A DNA stretch of 64,000 nt from Oscillospiraceae bacterium (GCA_021771715.1 JAETOO010000008.1:62001-126000), one strand, 5' to 3'. Counted from the first letter of the stretch, positions 9,643-20,000 are shown. Made by a program: numbers and translations. The notes: generated from the letters alone by a model not told the origin.

Positions 9643-11261
9643 TACTGTCCCTCGCTTTCAAAATCGCACTTCTCCAAGAGGTCCTTCGGAATCTTCTTAA
9701 CTTCGATATTATCCGGCAAAATCATATCTGACTGTATCTTTGTGCCGTAAATCAGGAGAGACTGGCCTTCGGCAAGTCGCGCAGACAGCGATTTTATATA
9801 TCCGGCGTTTATGAATTCCGTTGTAATATGAATAAAGCGCTTTTCTGACGAGTATCCGTGGAACACATCCTTCGGCTTATAGCGGAATCCTTCAATTTTG
9901 CAGATAGCCTCGCAGAGCATCTCGAATGTGTATGAGGGATTGATCTGGTAAATCGGCAACTTATCGTTCTTCACAAGGAGGCTTGGAGCCAGTTCATAAA
10001 AGTGATATCCGCCGCCGCCTTGCCAATTAACTGCCTTTGTTACGCCCGAGCTATCCTCATTTGTAATAACCGCATCTATTCGCTTTTTGCAATGTGTATA
10101 GGCTTGTTCACCCATTTCAACCCCTATGTATCGTCGATTCATTTTGTGTGCAACTGCTATCGAAGTGCCAGAGCCAAGAAAAGAATCCAAGAACCAATCT
10201 TGCTCATTTGAAGCGATTTCAAGAACTCTTTTAATCAAATACTCCGGTTTTTTACCTTTTGGAAAAGAAACTCCACCTTCATTATGGAGATTATTTGATA
10301 ATATATCATCCCAAAGCGTAGTCAAAGGCTCGGCAGATATCAATTCGCCATCCACCTCCTTTAGCTTGTCTTTATAAAAGAGGATTCGCTCTCCCTTCAT
10401 AAAATACATATCAGGATTATTCTCTCTGTGCAGATAAAAAATTGACTTCTGATTCGACGCCGATTTCTTGACTATTTCCTGAATATCTTTTCCAACGCTC
10501 TTCATATCAGGTCGAGCAGTACGAATTACAGATTCCGCATTTTTAAGTACAAAATCATCCATAAGATAAGGATTTTCTTTTATCTGTTTTCTTGCTTCCG
10601 CCAAAGGAATCCCCTTAAAATCCGCATATGCTTCTATCAGAGTAATTATGTTCCATTCTGAAAATGAGCACCCTATATTTGTAATAAATTTAGTATACCT
10701 TGTGTCTCGACCTTTTCTTTTGGTATAGACCTTATTGGGATTCCAAAGGTTCTTGTTCTTAGCAACCATGATAATATAATTAGTAGTTGTAACACAGCCG
10801 GGGTTTATTGCTTTATGGCCTGTTGCAGATCCTTGTTTGAAAGTAATCAGGTATAGCCTATTTTGTCTTCCAAACACCTCGTCTAAAAGAATTGTAATGT
10901 AAGGCAAATAGGAGTCATCAATGTGGACAAACATTGTTCCATCATCACTCAATAACTCATGTAGGAGCTTAATTCGCTTATGCATCAAACTCAACCAAAT
11001 TGACATTTCAAGATTATCATCATAATTTTCAAACGCTTGCCCAGTATTAAACGGAGGATCAATATAAATACACTTAATCTTTCCCGCAAAATCTTGCTGA
11101 AGGGCCTGTAGAGCGATAAGATTATCCCCATGAATCAGCATATTTTCACTTGTAGGATCGCCATAGGACTTGCTCACGTCTTCAACCAGAATTCTCGGTT
11201 CGACAACCTTCTCATCATATTTTCCAACCCACGTTAATTCTAGCTTTCCTGTTTTCTGCAT
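9642..11261 (-). CDS. Type III Mod-like DNA methyltransferase (N6-adenine or N4-cytosine)
   Basis: 539 residues, beta-class amino-methyltransferase (N4/N6 family): the catalytic D-P-P-F (residues 68-71) precedes the AdoMet motif S-F-L-G-S-G-T (near 360). The region between them should hold target recognition. H-G-D-N-L-I-A-L upstream of D-P-P-F is typical of type III Mod and related stand-alone enzymes. It is followed at once by the Res-like gene (TAATG overlap), the canonical mod-res order, and preceded by the SNF2 helicase gene with an 11-base gap. In DISARM terms it takes the place of DrmMI, though DrmMI is normally from a different methylase family. D-P-P-F suggests adenine but cannot prove it. 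Confidence 0.9.
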   Translation of the reverse strand: MQKTGKLELTWVGKYDEKVVEPRILVEDVSKSYGDPTSENMLIHGDNLIALQALQQDFAGKIKCIYIDPPFNTGQAFENYDDNLEMSIWLSLMHKRIKLLHELLSDDGTMFVHIDDSYLPYITILLDEVFGRQNRLYLITFKQGSATGHKAINPGCVTTTNYIIMVAKNKNLWNPNKVYTKRKGRDTRYTKFITNIGCSFSEWNIITLIEAYADFKGIPLAEARKQIKENPYLMDDFVLKNAESVIRTARPDMKSVGKDIQEIVKKSASNQKSIFYLHRENNPDMYFMKGERILFYKDKLKEVDGELISAEPLTTLWDDILSNNLHNEGGVSFPKGKKPEYLIKRVLEIASNEQDWFLDSFLGSGTSIAVAHKMNRRYIGVEMGEQAYTHCKKRIDAVITNEDSSGVTKAVNWQGGGGYHFYELAPSLLVKNDKLPIYQINPSYTFEMLCEAICKIEGFRYKPKDVFHGYSSEKRFIHITTEFINAGYIKSLSARLAEGQSLLIYGTKIQSDMILPDNIEVKKIPKDLLEKCDFESEGQ

Positions 11262-11272
11262 TATGATCTCTC

Positions 11273-13891
11273 CTAAAATTTCATAACGATGTTAACCAGC
11301 AATATCGGGCTAATATCAAACTGTGCGTTAAATTCTGCGATTTCTCGTTCGCCCTCATTCTTGAATCCGGTTCCTTTCTCGTGGAAGGATGCTTGGAGTT
11401 TTTCAAGTACTTTGGATTTTTCAGATATCTTTTTCCGTATGTCTATTTTCTCATAAAAGTTATTTGATGCTCGTTCCTGCTTCTTTAAGGCACCGATCTC
11501 TGCGTTCATTTCCTGATAACTGGCAATCAGCTGCTCCATTTGAATGCGTTCCCAGTTCTCAATCTTCCTTCTATTATACGCTTTGATGGGTTCCGACTGC
11601 AATTGATACCGTTTCAACATTTCAACCGTCAGATTATCGTATACATGCTGGTACAGTTTCATTTCTGACTCAGTCGGCGTAAAATACCGCACATCCGTAT
11701 CGTCAATCTTTTCCAGTGTGGAAACAAGATCAGTTTCATCAAAGTCTATATAATCTCCATTTTCGTCACATAGCAACAGCACCGGGAACAGAAGTTTTGC
11801 CGAATCGCAAAACGCTCCTATAAATAGTGTACCATGCGATCCCAGAACGTTTTCTCCCCAATTATCGACTTTCCAATAGTGCAGAGTGCCGTCCACCTCC
11901 GGCTCATCAAAACTGCTCCAGTATTCAACATTATGCAAATATCTGGCGATATCCAACTTTGTCGCGTCGAGCACCTGTTCCTTTGCACCGCTGCTTTCGG
12001 TGAGCAGAAGGGAACGAAGTTCTCTTGCCTTCTTGTCTCTCTTGGCGTTAAGCTTCCGATCCAATTTATCAAAAGCCTTTTTGAATTCTGCCGTAGTATC
12101 GCAGGTCTGATAAATCTGCAGCACCATCTTTTCAAAACTGGTGCCGGACTCCAAGGCACCGAGGGCAATGTCGGATGCTCCGAATACGCCCTCGAACAAT
12201 TCAAACTTCTTCGATAGAATATCATATACACGCTGGTCAGCCGCGTTCTGCGTATTGAGCAGGTTAATAGCCACAACATCATGCTCCTGACCATAGCGGT
12301 GGCATCTGCCGATTCGCTGTTCGATCTTCATCGGATTCCAAGGGAGGTCGTAGTTAATGACCGTAGTACAAAACTGCAAATTCAAACCTTCGGAACCAGT
12401 GTCCGTGCAAATTAAAATCTTCGCATTGTGATGGAAATAGTCCACTATGGCGTGTTTATATTCCACACTGCGCCCGTAATTTACTTTTCCAAAGTTCTTG
12501 ACCTGCCATGTCCTGTATATTTCCTTTGTCATGGCATCATCGAAGCCTCCGTTGAAGAGAAGGATATTCTCATCTTCATATCCCGACTTTCGCAGTTCGA
12601 CGGCTATATACTTCTGTGTGCGTTTTGACTCGGTAAAGATTACGACCTTCTGTGGAATGTCATGCTCCCACTGGTAGTCGAAAGCAATCTGTATCGCAGA
12701 CTTCAGAGCCGTGATCTTTGCGTTTGTTTTTATCCGCTTGGCAACATCAATGATGATGTTTACCTCCTTCAACTCCGCTTGAATAAACTGCTTTTGTATA
12801 ACGGTATCCTCATCATCAACCTCCTCAAAGCCGGACTCATCAATTTCGTCCTCTACAAAACTCCAGAATAAATCGAAGCCTTCCTGTGCGTTCGCAGACT
12901 TGCTGCCTTCATACAGCTTTTCAAGCCTCTTTTTCAAGATCTCGAAGGTCTCAATCAGAGCAAAGCTCGATGACGCCAGCAACTTACGGATTACCAAGAT
13001 AATCAGTCCTCGATTTGATGTGGGGATGGAATACAGCAGTTCTTTTTTTAGGAAATCGTTTACCCGCTGATACAGTTCAATCTCATCCTGTGAGAGTGTG
13101 AAATCAACCGTCTTACAGGTTCTTTTCTTGAAGTTCATATACTTCGCTACATCTTTGCGGAGCGTCCTGTAAAGCACCGGAGATAATTCCCGTTTCAGAT
13201 CAGCGTAATCCTGTCCCTCGATATAACGCGAATTAAATACTTTCTCACTTCCGAAAATCCTCGGATCAATAAATGAAATCAGTCCGTGCAGATCGCTCAG
13301 CGAATTCTGAAGAGGCGTGGCGGTCAGGAGAATTTTTGGTATACCCTTTGACAGTTCATAAAGATTCTTCGCTCTTTTTGTTCCATGAAAAACATTCCTG
13401 AGATTATGCGCCTCATCTATGATAATGAAATCCCACTTGACCTCCGGAAATCTCTTCATCAGCTTGGAAGAGTAGTCGTAGGAGGTAAGCACGATCCTTA
13501 TTTTTTTGTTGTCAGTCAGCCGTTTGCGCCATTCTTGGCTTTCTTTCTCCACAGTAATCCTGTCGAGGATTATACATTCCAAGCTGAATTTATCTTCCAG
13601 TTCCAGTTCCCACTGTTTTCTGAGAGAAGCCGGGAGAGCAATAAGCACCCGCTTTGCTCCTGATTCAAGCACATACTTTAATACAAGGCCAGCTTCAATA
13701 GTTTTTCCGAGTCCAACCTCGTCCGCCAGAACGATCCCACCTGTTTTTAATGCCTGGATTGCGGCACAGAATGCGTTGATCTGGTGTGGATTCAACTCTA
13801 TGTTGGCATCCAGAAGGAAATGAAGCGGGGAGGCTTCAAGTTCCATCTTTTTGTATCTGCTGAATTGCTCAAGCAACAGGTTACCTTCCAT
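11273..13891 (-). CDS. drmD: SNF2/RapA-type helicase, DrmD-like
   Basis: 872 residues. Walker A D-E-V-G-L-G-K-T is near 55-62, D-E-A-H near 157, L-T-A-T-P-L-Q-N, then the C-terminal helicase half with T-G-S-E-G-L-N-L-Q and I-G-R-C-H-R-Y-G-Q near 525. The last 250 residues are helical. I chose the ATG at 13891 because GAAGGAGATACAA precedes it ideally; the open frame extends 9 codons upstream. It overlaps the methyltransferase gene by 11 bases. SNF2 helicases of this kind mark class 1 DISARM (DrmD). The family is certain; the DrmD name rests on context. Confidence 0.88.
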   Translation of the reverse strand: MEGNLLLEQFSRYKKMELEASPLHFLLDANIELNPHQINAFCAAIQALKTGGIVLADEVGLGKTIEAGLVLKYVLESGAKRVLIALPASLRKQWELELEDKFSLECIILDRITVEKESQEWRKRLTDNKKIRIVLTSYDYSSKLMKRFPEVKWDFIIIDEAHNLRNVFHGTKRAKNLYELSKGIPKILLTATPLQNSLSDLHGLISFIDPRIFGSEKVFNSRYIEGQDYADLKRELSPVLYRTLRKDVAKYMNFKKRTCKTVDFTLSQDEIELYQRVNDFLKKELLYSIPTSNRGLIILVIRKLLASSSFALIETFEILKKRLEKLYEGSKSANAQEGFDLFWSFVEDEIDESGFEEVDDEDTVIQKQFIQAELKEVNIIIDVAKRIKTNAKITALKSAIQIAFDYQWEHDIPQKVVIFTESKRTQKYIAVELRKSGYEDENILLFNGGFDDAMTKEIYRTWQVKNFGKVNYGRSVEYKHAIVDYFHHNAKILICTDTGSEGLNLQFCTTVINYDLPWNPMKIEQRIGRCHRYGQEHDVVAINLLNTQNAADQRVYDILSKKFELFEGVFGASDIALGALESGTSFEKMVLQIYQTCDTTAEFKKAFDKLDRKLNAKRDKKARELRSLLLTESSGAKEQVLDATKLDIARYLHNVEYWSSFDEPEVDGTLHYWKVDNWGENVLGSHGTLFIGAFCDSAKLLFPVLLLCDENGDYIDFDETDLVSTLEKIDDTDVRYFTPTESEMKLYQHVYDNLTVEMLKRYQLQSEPIKAYNRRKIENWERIQMEQLIASYQEMNAEIGALKKQERASNNFYEKIDIRKKISEKSKVLEKLQASFHEKGTGFKNEGEREIAEFNAQFDISPILLVNIVMKF

Positions 13892-15167
13892 TTGTATCTC
13901 CTTCGTACAATTGCTCAAAAATGCCCATCGCTATTCCTTTTGCCATCAAGGGCGGGACAGCATTGCCTATCTGCACAAACTGTGAGGTACGCGGTCCTTC
14001 AAAGAAATAGCTGTCCGGGAACGATTGTATTCTTGCCGCCTCTCTAACAGTGATGGAACGATGTTGTTCAATATCGGGATGAATGAAATAATGCCCATCC
14101 TTTGATAAATGCGCCAAGATCGTATGACAGCACGACTCATCACCCTCGACAACTTTGAATCGATCTGTAAACGAGTGCCTATTCTTGTGGGTTTTCAGTT
14201 CTTCCGGCAGATCATTATAATTCAAGCGTTTATGCCCATCGTTCCACAATTCAACGGCTCTCTTATATATATTAATGTCGCGCTCCAAATTAGGACGGCA
14301 GTTATGAAGCGTTAGCACATCGTCCTTGGTTCTGATCCCCGATTCCGTTACATATCCGCTTGGTTTTGCTTTGGCATATTTATCCGAGCTCTCTCCTGGA
14401 TGCAGCTTTGGCAAGTCGATAAAAAGATCATTTACCACGGCATCTGTTTTGATTTCAAGAAGATCCGGGTATTTTAATCCGCTTTTTTTTAGCCAACCTA
14501 CAATAATCATTCTGCGTCTGTTCTGAAGGACACCAAAGATTTGAGCGTTTTGCTCTCTACATTCTATTTCGTATCCGACCCGTTTCAGATACTTCTGTAT
14601 GTTCTTCCAAGTTGCACCGCCATTCGCTGATTCTATTCCTGTAACATTTTCAAAAACAAACATACGAGGCTGGTAGCGTTTTAAAAATCGGGCGTATAGC
14701 TTATAAAGATAATTACGCGGGTCATCGGCCATAGGCACTTCCATGTGACTACTTTGTGCTCTTCCAACAAGAGAGTACGCTTGGCATGGAGGGCCCCCTA
14801 CGATTACATCTATATTTGAGATACCTTTGATTTTCATAATCCCATCAATCGTCTTAAAAATAGAAGGCAATGTTTCATCCGACATCGTTTCATTGATTAT
14901 GGTTTTTATTATTGAAGCCGGTATCCGCTTCATGAATTCATCACGGGATATTTTCCCCGACATATATTTTTTGTATAAGCTGAGATTATCAGTGCCCTTT
15001 AAATAGTAATATGCACTTCTCGTTTCCAGCGTCTTAGCGGCAAATTCATTCATCTCCACATGAGCAACTGGTTTGAAGCCAGCCTGAAGAAAACCTTCTG
15101 ACAAGCCGCCTGCTCCTGCGAATAAATCAATGAAATTGTAGCTAAACCGCGTGTTATCTACTGGCAT
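13881..15167 (-). CDS. drmMII: C5-cytosine DNA methyltransferase, DrmMII-like
   Basis: 428 residues with the classical Dcm motif order: AdoMet loop D-L-F-A-G-A-G-G-L (14-22), catalytic P-P-C-Q (126-129, Cys128), E-N-V, Q-N-R-R-R and C-terminal Q-I-G-N-A-V-P-P. About 75 extra residues lie between motifs I and IV. It should make 5-methylcytosine at a specific site and so mark self DNA. It is the first full-length enzyme gene of the operon, 9 bases after the HTH fragment, and its end encodes the ribosome-binding site of drmD. C5 methylases mark class 2 DISARM, whereas the neighbouring SNF2 gene marks class 1. Confidence 0.92.
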   Translation of the reverse strand: MPVDNTRFSYNFIDLFAGAGGLSEGFLQAGFKPVAHVEMNEFAAKTLETRSAYYYLKGTDNLSLYKKYMSGKISRDEFMKRIPASIIKTIINETMSDETLPSIFKTIDGIMKIKGISNIDVIVGGPPCQAYSLVGRAQSSHMEVPMADDPRNYLYKLYARFLKRYQPRMFVFENVTGIESANGGATWKNIQKYLKRVGYEIECREQNAQIFGVLQNRRRMIIVGWLKKSGLKYPDLLEIKTDAVVNDLFIDLPKLHPGESSDKYAKAKPSGYVTESGIRTKDDVLTLHNCRPNLERDINIYKRAVELWNDGHKRLNYNDLPEELKTHKNRHSFTDRFKVVEGDESCCHTILAHLSKDGHYFIHPDIEQHRSITVREAARIQSFPDSYFFEGPRTSQFVQIGNAVPPLMAKGIAMGIFEQLYEGDTNGR

Positions 15168-15176
15168 ATGAGTTCC

Positions 15177-15434
15177 TCATTGTTCTATTACTTTTCCTGC
15201 ACCGGAAAGCTTTTCATTCTCCTGAGCATCATCCTTTTTGAATTCCATGATGTCCTCGACATCACAATTCAGAGCATTACACGTTCGAATCAATACCACT
15301 GTATTCACATTTCCACCTTTGCCGAGTTCTGCAATGAAAGTGGCGCTGATAGTCTCAGATGTCTGTGTTTTTCCTTTGATTGCACCATACAGAGTGGTTA
15401 TTGCAATTTTTGTTGCAACCACTTTCTCGTCCAA
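15177..15434 (-). CDS. Short XRE/Cro-type HTH protein, probably truncated
   Basis: 85 residues. The middle (S-A-T-F-I-A-E-L-G-K-G-G-N-V ... C-N-A-L-N-C-D-V-E-D-I-M-E) matches the recognition-helix half of short Cro/C1 regulators common in Lachnospiraceae defence and mobile loci. The first 30 residues do not look like the usual first helix, the only start is a TTG with a poor ribosome-binding site, and the frame runs upstream into an unrelated fragment. It sits 9 bases before the methyltransferase gene, where an operon controller is expected. It could be a working controller with an unusual start or a decayed one. Confidence 0.55.
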   Translation of the reverse strand: MDEKVVATKIAITTLYGAIKGKTQTSETISATFIAELGKGGNVNTVVLIRTCNALNCDVEDIMEFKKDDAQENEKLSGAGKVIEQ

Positions 15435-15706
15435 TTCACCGGTACTAAAATATTTTTCGAATGTCTACTAATTATAATTTTAGACTTATCTACACTCAAA
15501 AACTCTAACAATGCTTTTTGAGTAACTTGCAGGCTTTCATTCTTAATATGAGCATTTGTTGATACGTCTGCATCTTCTGAGTTATACAACAACATTTCCA
15601 TTTGCTTTAAAAAATCATTCAAATCAAAGATGGATTCCCACACCAGATAAGTCCCAAATATCATCTGCTTCCCTTTGTACAGCACTTTGCCAGATTTATC
15701 AAACAC
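15398..15706 (-). pseudogene. Unrecognised ORF fragment upstream of the defence operon
   Basis: An open frame of about 100 codons with only a GTG start. It encodes a plausible protein stretch (K-Q-M-I-F-G-T-Y-L-V-W-E-S-I-F-D-L-N-D-F-L) and a tail that runs out of frame into the HTH gene. The coding-like part extends upstream to a stop near 15.75 kb. I do not recognise the family. The broken ends at both sides suggest a remnant. The promoter of the defence operon should lie in or just upstream of this stretch, but I see no clear consensus. Confidence 0.4.
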
Positions 15707-15812
15707 GGAGTATTTAACATTCTCATCACATATTTTCTCGCATAAGCAAGGCTATGAAACACTCCTGTGCGCATGACACAGACACATTATTTGATCAATC
15801 CGTAAATATTTT

Positions 15813-15944
15813 GATGCTACTGCAAACAGCAGGCTTGTCAACCACTGAAAAATTGGTCGCCAAAGGATTGACAAGCCTCTTATTGCTGGAGACATATAAA
15901 GCTGAAAATGTCTAGTTTTTCCGGATAAGTTCACAAATGGTTTC
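15813..15944. repeat. Left copy of 132-bp direct repeat (att-like)
   Basis: This 132-base stretch aligns nearly gap-free with 22489-22620 in the same orientation. The best-conserved block is a 21-base core at 15924-15944 with one mismatch to 22600-22620. In this copy the core encodes the last residues of the recombinase remnant; in the other it encodes the last residues of RlmD. The pair looks like attachment-site ends of related elements integrated at rumA. Confidence 0.75.
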
Positions 15945-16930
15945 AACATGATTATCATTGTCCAAACCAATACTCAAATCATTTTCAATAATCGGCAGCT
16001 TAAACCGAATAGATTTAAGCCACTGACCATTGGGTTTGCGTTCCTCGTAAATCTGAATTTCCTCTATCAATGCTTCGATAAGCTGCCTACGTTCCACATC
16101 GTTCATCGTGAAAAACAGCTTATCAGAACAAATCAGTACTTTATAAATATTATCCCCTGTGATTCTCTCCGCTTCAATTGGATGTCTTTTTCGCTCTGGC
16201 GTCAATCAACGGTAATTCCAATTCCTCTATCTTGTCATACATCCGATAAAGCCTGTCATCAAGGTCTGACTTCCTTCTGAATATAATGTCTGTCGTTTGG
16301 GTCAAGGTTATCAATTTCCTCCATCAGCTTAGATTTGATGGAGTAGTTCTGACGGAGCTGTTTCTCATAATTTGCTATTTCTTGGTCTATGGCAGTCGTA
16401 TCAACCTTCATGTTGATTTTCTCCTGCATCATTGTTGCAAAGTTCGGGTTGCTGACCAGTTTCACTATCACTTCGGCAACAGCATCGTCCAAAAGTTCTT
16501 CCCGTATCTACTTTCTGTAATCGCATTTATGCCCCCTCTGCATATTACGGTGTTTGCATCCATAATAGAAAAAGTCTTTGTATTTGCTGCCGTCCTTCTT
16601 GTATTTGATGCTCTTATTCCCATACATCCCTGCACCGTATACAGGACACTTCACAATCCCAGAAAGCAGATGCGTCCGTTCATTTTTCCCTTTATTGACG
16701 TGTTCATACTTTTTCGCCTGTGCAATCAGCTTTGCCTGTGCAGCGTTTCAGACTTCTTCTGAAATAATAGCTTCATGCAGCCCGTCCACCAGAAGAAAAT
16801 TATCCTGCTCTACAAGATGGTATTCGTACCGTGTACCGTGGACTTTTTCTGTTTTCCTGCGTCCATAAGCAATTTTACCGCAATAGACGGGATTTTTCAA
16901 TATCAGGCGGACTATTCTCTGGTTCATTAA
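15912..16930 (-). pseudogene. Large serine recombinase, 5'-truncated and frameshifted
   Basis: Pieces in different frames together match the C-terminal half of a large serine recombinase: R-L-I-L-K-N-P-V-Y-C-G-K-I-A-Y-G, H-L-V-E-Q-D-N-F-L-L-V-D-G-L, L-D-D-A-V-A-E-V-I, a coiled-coil stretch, and the tail N-D-V-E-R-R-Q-L-I-E-A-L-I. The catalytic N-terminal domain is absent. Stops or frameshifts occur near 16.5, 16.75 and 16.2 kb, and one zinc-ribbon cysteine is replaced by tyrosine (C-P-V-Y-G). The last codons (H-V-E-T-I-C-E-L-I-R-K-N) lie in the att-like core and resemble the end of RlmD. It is not functional. Confidence 0.88.
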
Positions 16931-17048
16931 ACACAATCTGTGCTTCTGCATTATCACAGTCAATTATAAGTTCCGTACCATCCATATCTGTCATAAAAAC
17001 GGAAGCCCTAGTGCCATCATACTGATACACTGTATAGTTTAACGCCAT
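16875..17048 (-). pseudogene. Truncated small ORF, possibly DUF6061-like
   Basis: From the ATG at 17048 the frame encodes a plausible start (M-A-L-N-Y-T-V-Y-Q-Y-D-G-T, then M-D-G-T-E-L-I-I-D-C) that loosely resembles small DUF6061-type proteins of Clostridia mobile elements. After about 40 residues it runs into the recombinase remnant in the wrong frame, so the gene was cut at that junction. Family identity is tentative. Confidence 0.35.
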
Positions 17049-17064
17049 ATTCTCACTAAAAATC

Positions 17065-20000
17065 TTACAATCCCAATTCCATATCCTCAGATAATAACTT
17101 TTCTTTAATTAGCGGAAGTGTTCTTTGCTCTATCTTTTCTTCTGTAAAACTCTTTACAATCGCTTCCATCGTTTCTGCACTCCAAAAAATTTTCAATTTC
17201 TCTTTTGCACGCGTTATTGCAGTATAAAATATCGAATGTGTTATTTTTTCTGCATTGCTTGATGGAATAACCACTTTTACTGACTCATATTCCAAACCTT
17301 GTGCTTTATGTATTGAAATTGCGTAAGCAATCTGAAACGGAATTACTGTTTTAACTCTCTCCTCTTCTGATAATTCATCGTTCCAAGCAATCACTTCTAA
17401 TTTTATTCTTGTTCCATTTTCAATATTTTCTATATACTCAAAAGATTCATACTTGCATTGTTCATTTGACAAATTAGTTTTTATATCAATTGTAAATACA
17501 ATTGACATTTCATTCTTAACAATATCAACTATTGTTCCTTTTAAATTATTATACAATAATGACGAACGCTTTGTATCTAAGAAAATAATTCTATCTCCGA
17601 TTTTAAAAATCCATTCAGCCCATGAAAATGCCTCGCTTTGAGTATTGGCATTTTGAAAATATTGGTTCATGTTATTAAGTCCAAATTTCCCATCATAATT
17701 CAAACATAATACAATTTCGTCTTCTTCTAAATTAAATATGCTCTCACCTAAATCTTCAGAAAATGGTCCATCCATTGACAATTTTTCAGTAATAATAGCC
17801 TTTTTTTCTCGTACCTCATCCCATAGACTATTTAATTCCTCCCTATCTGTTCTCCAATTATGTAGAAGTTCAATGCTGGCACCTTTCCCTTTAATAATAT
17901 CCTTAGCATAATAAAACCAATTACCAAAATCTATTGATTCAATCTGATATATATCTCCAGATAACACAATCTTTGTTCCTTTATTTATTTTTTCAAGAAG
18001 TGCTTTCATAGTTCGATTATCTATTGTACTGCATTCATCAATAAATACTATATCATAATCTATAGATTCATTACCTTTGGCTACACTATCTATACTTAAG
18101 AATCGTGAATTTACTTTTGGATTACTTATTCTCCTCTGAAGATTTTGTAATGCAGTATATGTTTTTGTTAAAAATAATTGTTTTGACTGATTCATCATTT
18201 CAGAAATATATTTTATTAAAGTTGTCTTCCCCGTTCCTGCCGCACCATATATAAGCATTACATGCGAAGAAACAAAAAGATTTTTCAAGGCACTCTTTTT
18301 TAAAACATCTTTAAATTCTATTCCACACTCTCGTAAATATTTCTCATTGAATTTTTGCTGTTCTTTATCAGGAAAATGTGAAAATTCCAGTAACTTTCTA
18401 AGTATAAATAAAGTTGTCCTTTCATAAGACTCAATTGATACCAAACCTTCCTTTTCATTAATCAAAAAACCACTATTACGTTCCCAAGTATCCAGAGCAC
18501 TATTATATTTTTTTATTGCTTCCTTGCTTGCAATTAATTTATCTTCAAAATATAATTCACCTGTTTCATTAATTAACTTTTCAATTCTTAAATATGGTTG
18601 TACTCTTGAAACTTTATCCACATCATCTACAATTTCAAGAATATCACTTAGGTCTCCTTTGCTTGTTTTTTTCCCTGCTAAATTTGAAATAAAAGGATTT
18701 TGCTCAAATGGATAGCATTTGCTTGTTATATAAAGCTCGTCCGAAAGATGCTTATTATTATATTGATTTGGTAATAGAACCTCTAATAGTTCCTCTCTCA
18801 AGTTTAACAATACATATCTAATAGTATACTTACCTACTTTATTTGAGGGTTTTGCATAGTTCTTTCTTAACTTTAAAATAACCTCCCCGAAAACTTGTGT
18901 ATTAGTTGAACCATAAATATGTTCATATACTTGTTGAAATCTATCTTCACTCAAATTTACAATTTGTAATAAGTTCATCTTTGTATCAGTAAGAAACTTC
19001 ATCAATGCAATATACTCACGATAATTACGATTAATTGTAGTACGTAACTTCAACATCTTGGCTAATTTATTTAAGCATAAAGGATCGATTGACACTTTCC
19101 AATCATTCAAAATCTTAATTTTGTTTTTGATTCCCCAAAGTTCGATTTCTGCCTCTGTATATGCAATTTGAATTGAATAATTGGTTGAGATGTTTTTCTT
19201 ACTATAAACAGTTATCCTATTGTATTTTGTCGCATATAATCCGGCAAGTTGAAGCGTAATCTCAAAATATCTTTCTCCATTAACAAAAAAAGGAATCATT
19301 TTTTGAATGTAATATCTTGAAATTCTAACATTCTTTGGCGTTAAATCAGTCTTTGAAATAATGTCTGCAACCAATTCATAATACTCTAAATCTAATGTAT
19401 CCATATTCAACGGAAATTTTGATAAATTATCTAAAACTTCTATATCAAAATCTCTCTTCAAAAACCTTCTAATTTCCCATAGATAATTATAGTATTTAAG
19501 CATTAATCTTTCTGATTGACCATGTTCAGGTATTCTAATGCCAATATATTTTAAACCTTTCAAGAAATTGTATAAATAATTAGTTTCAGACTTAAATTGC
19601 GAAACTTCCCATGCTAATTTTTGATTTATGTCTGTATATCCAAGTTTTATTGCATTTAAAATCATAACAGCATAACACAGATCATATAATCCCCTTATAA
19701 TCTTTCTTGATATAGTATCTCGTAATTCAGGATTATCACTAATATTATCAATTTCACCAGATATTTCTTCACATCTAAAATTAATTATTTTTAGTGCTTC
19801 CTCTTTTGTTAAAAATTCATTATCCAATTTTTTTAGAAATAAATGCGTATCTACAACTTGATCTAATCTTTCACAGAACAAGTCCATACTTTCATTAGTA
19901 TCTTTGATTTCATCTTCAGGCTGCAACTTAATTGTTGCACTCGATTGTTGAAAATTTATAGTCTTAATAAACGAAGGAGACAAATACTTCCAAAAAATTC

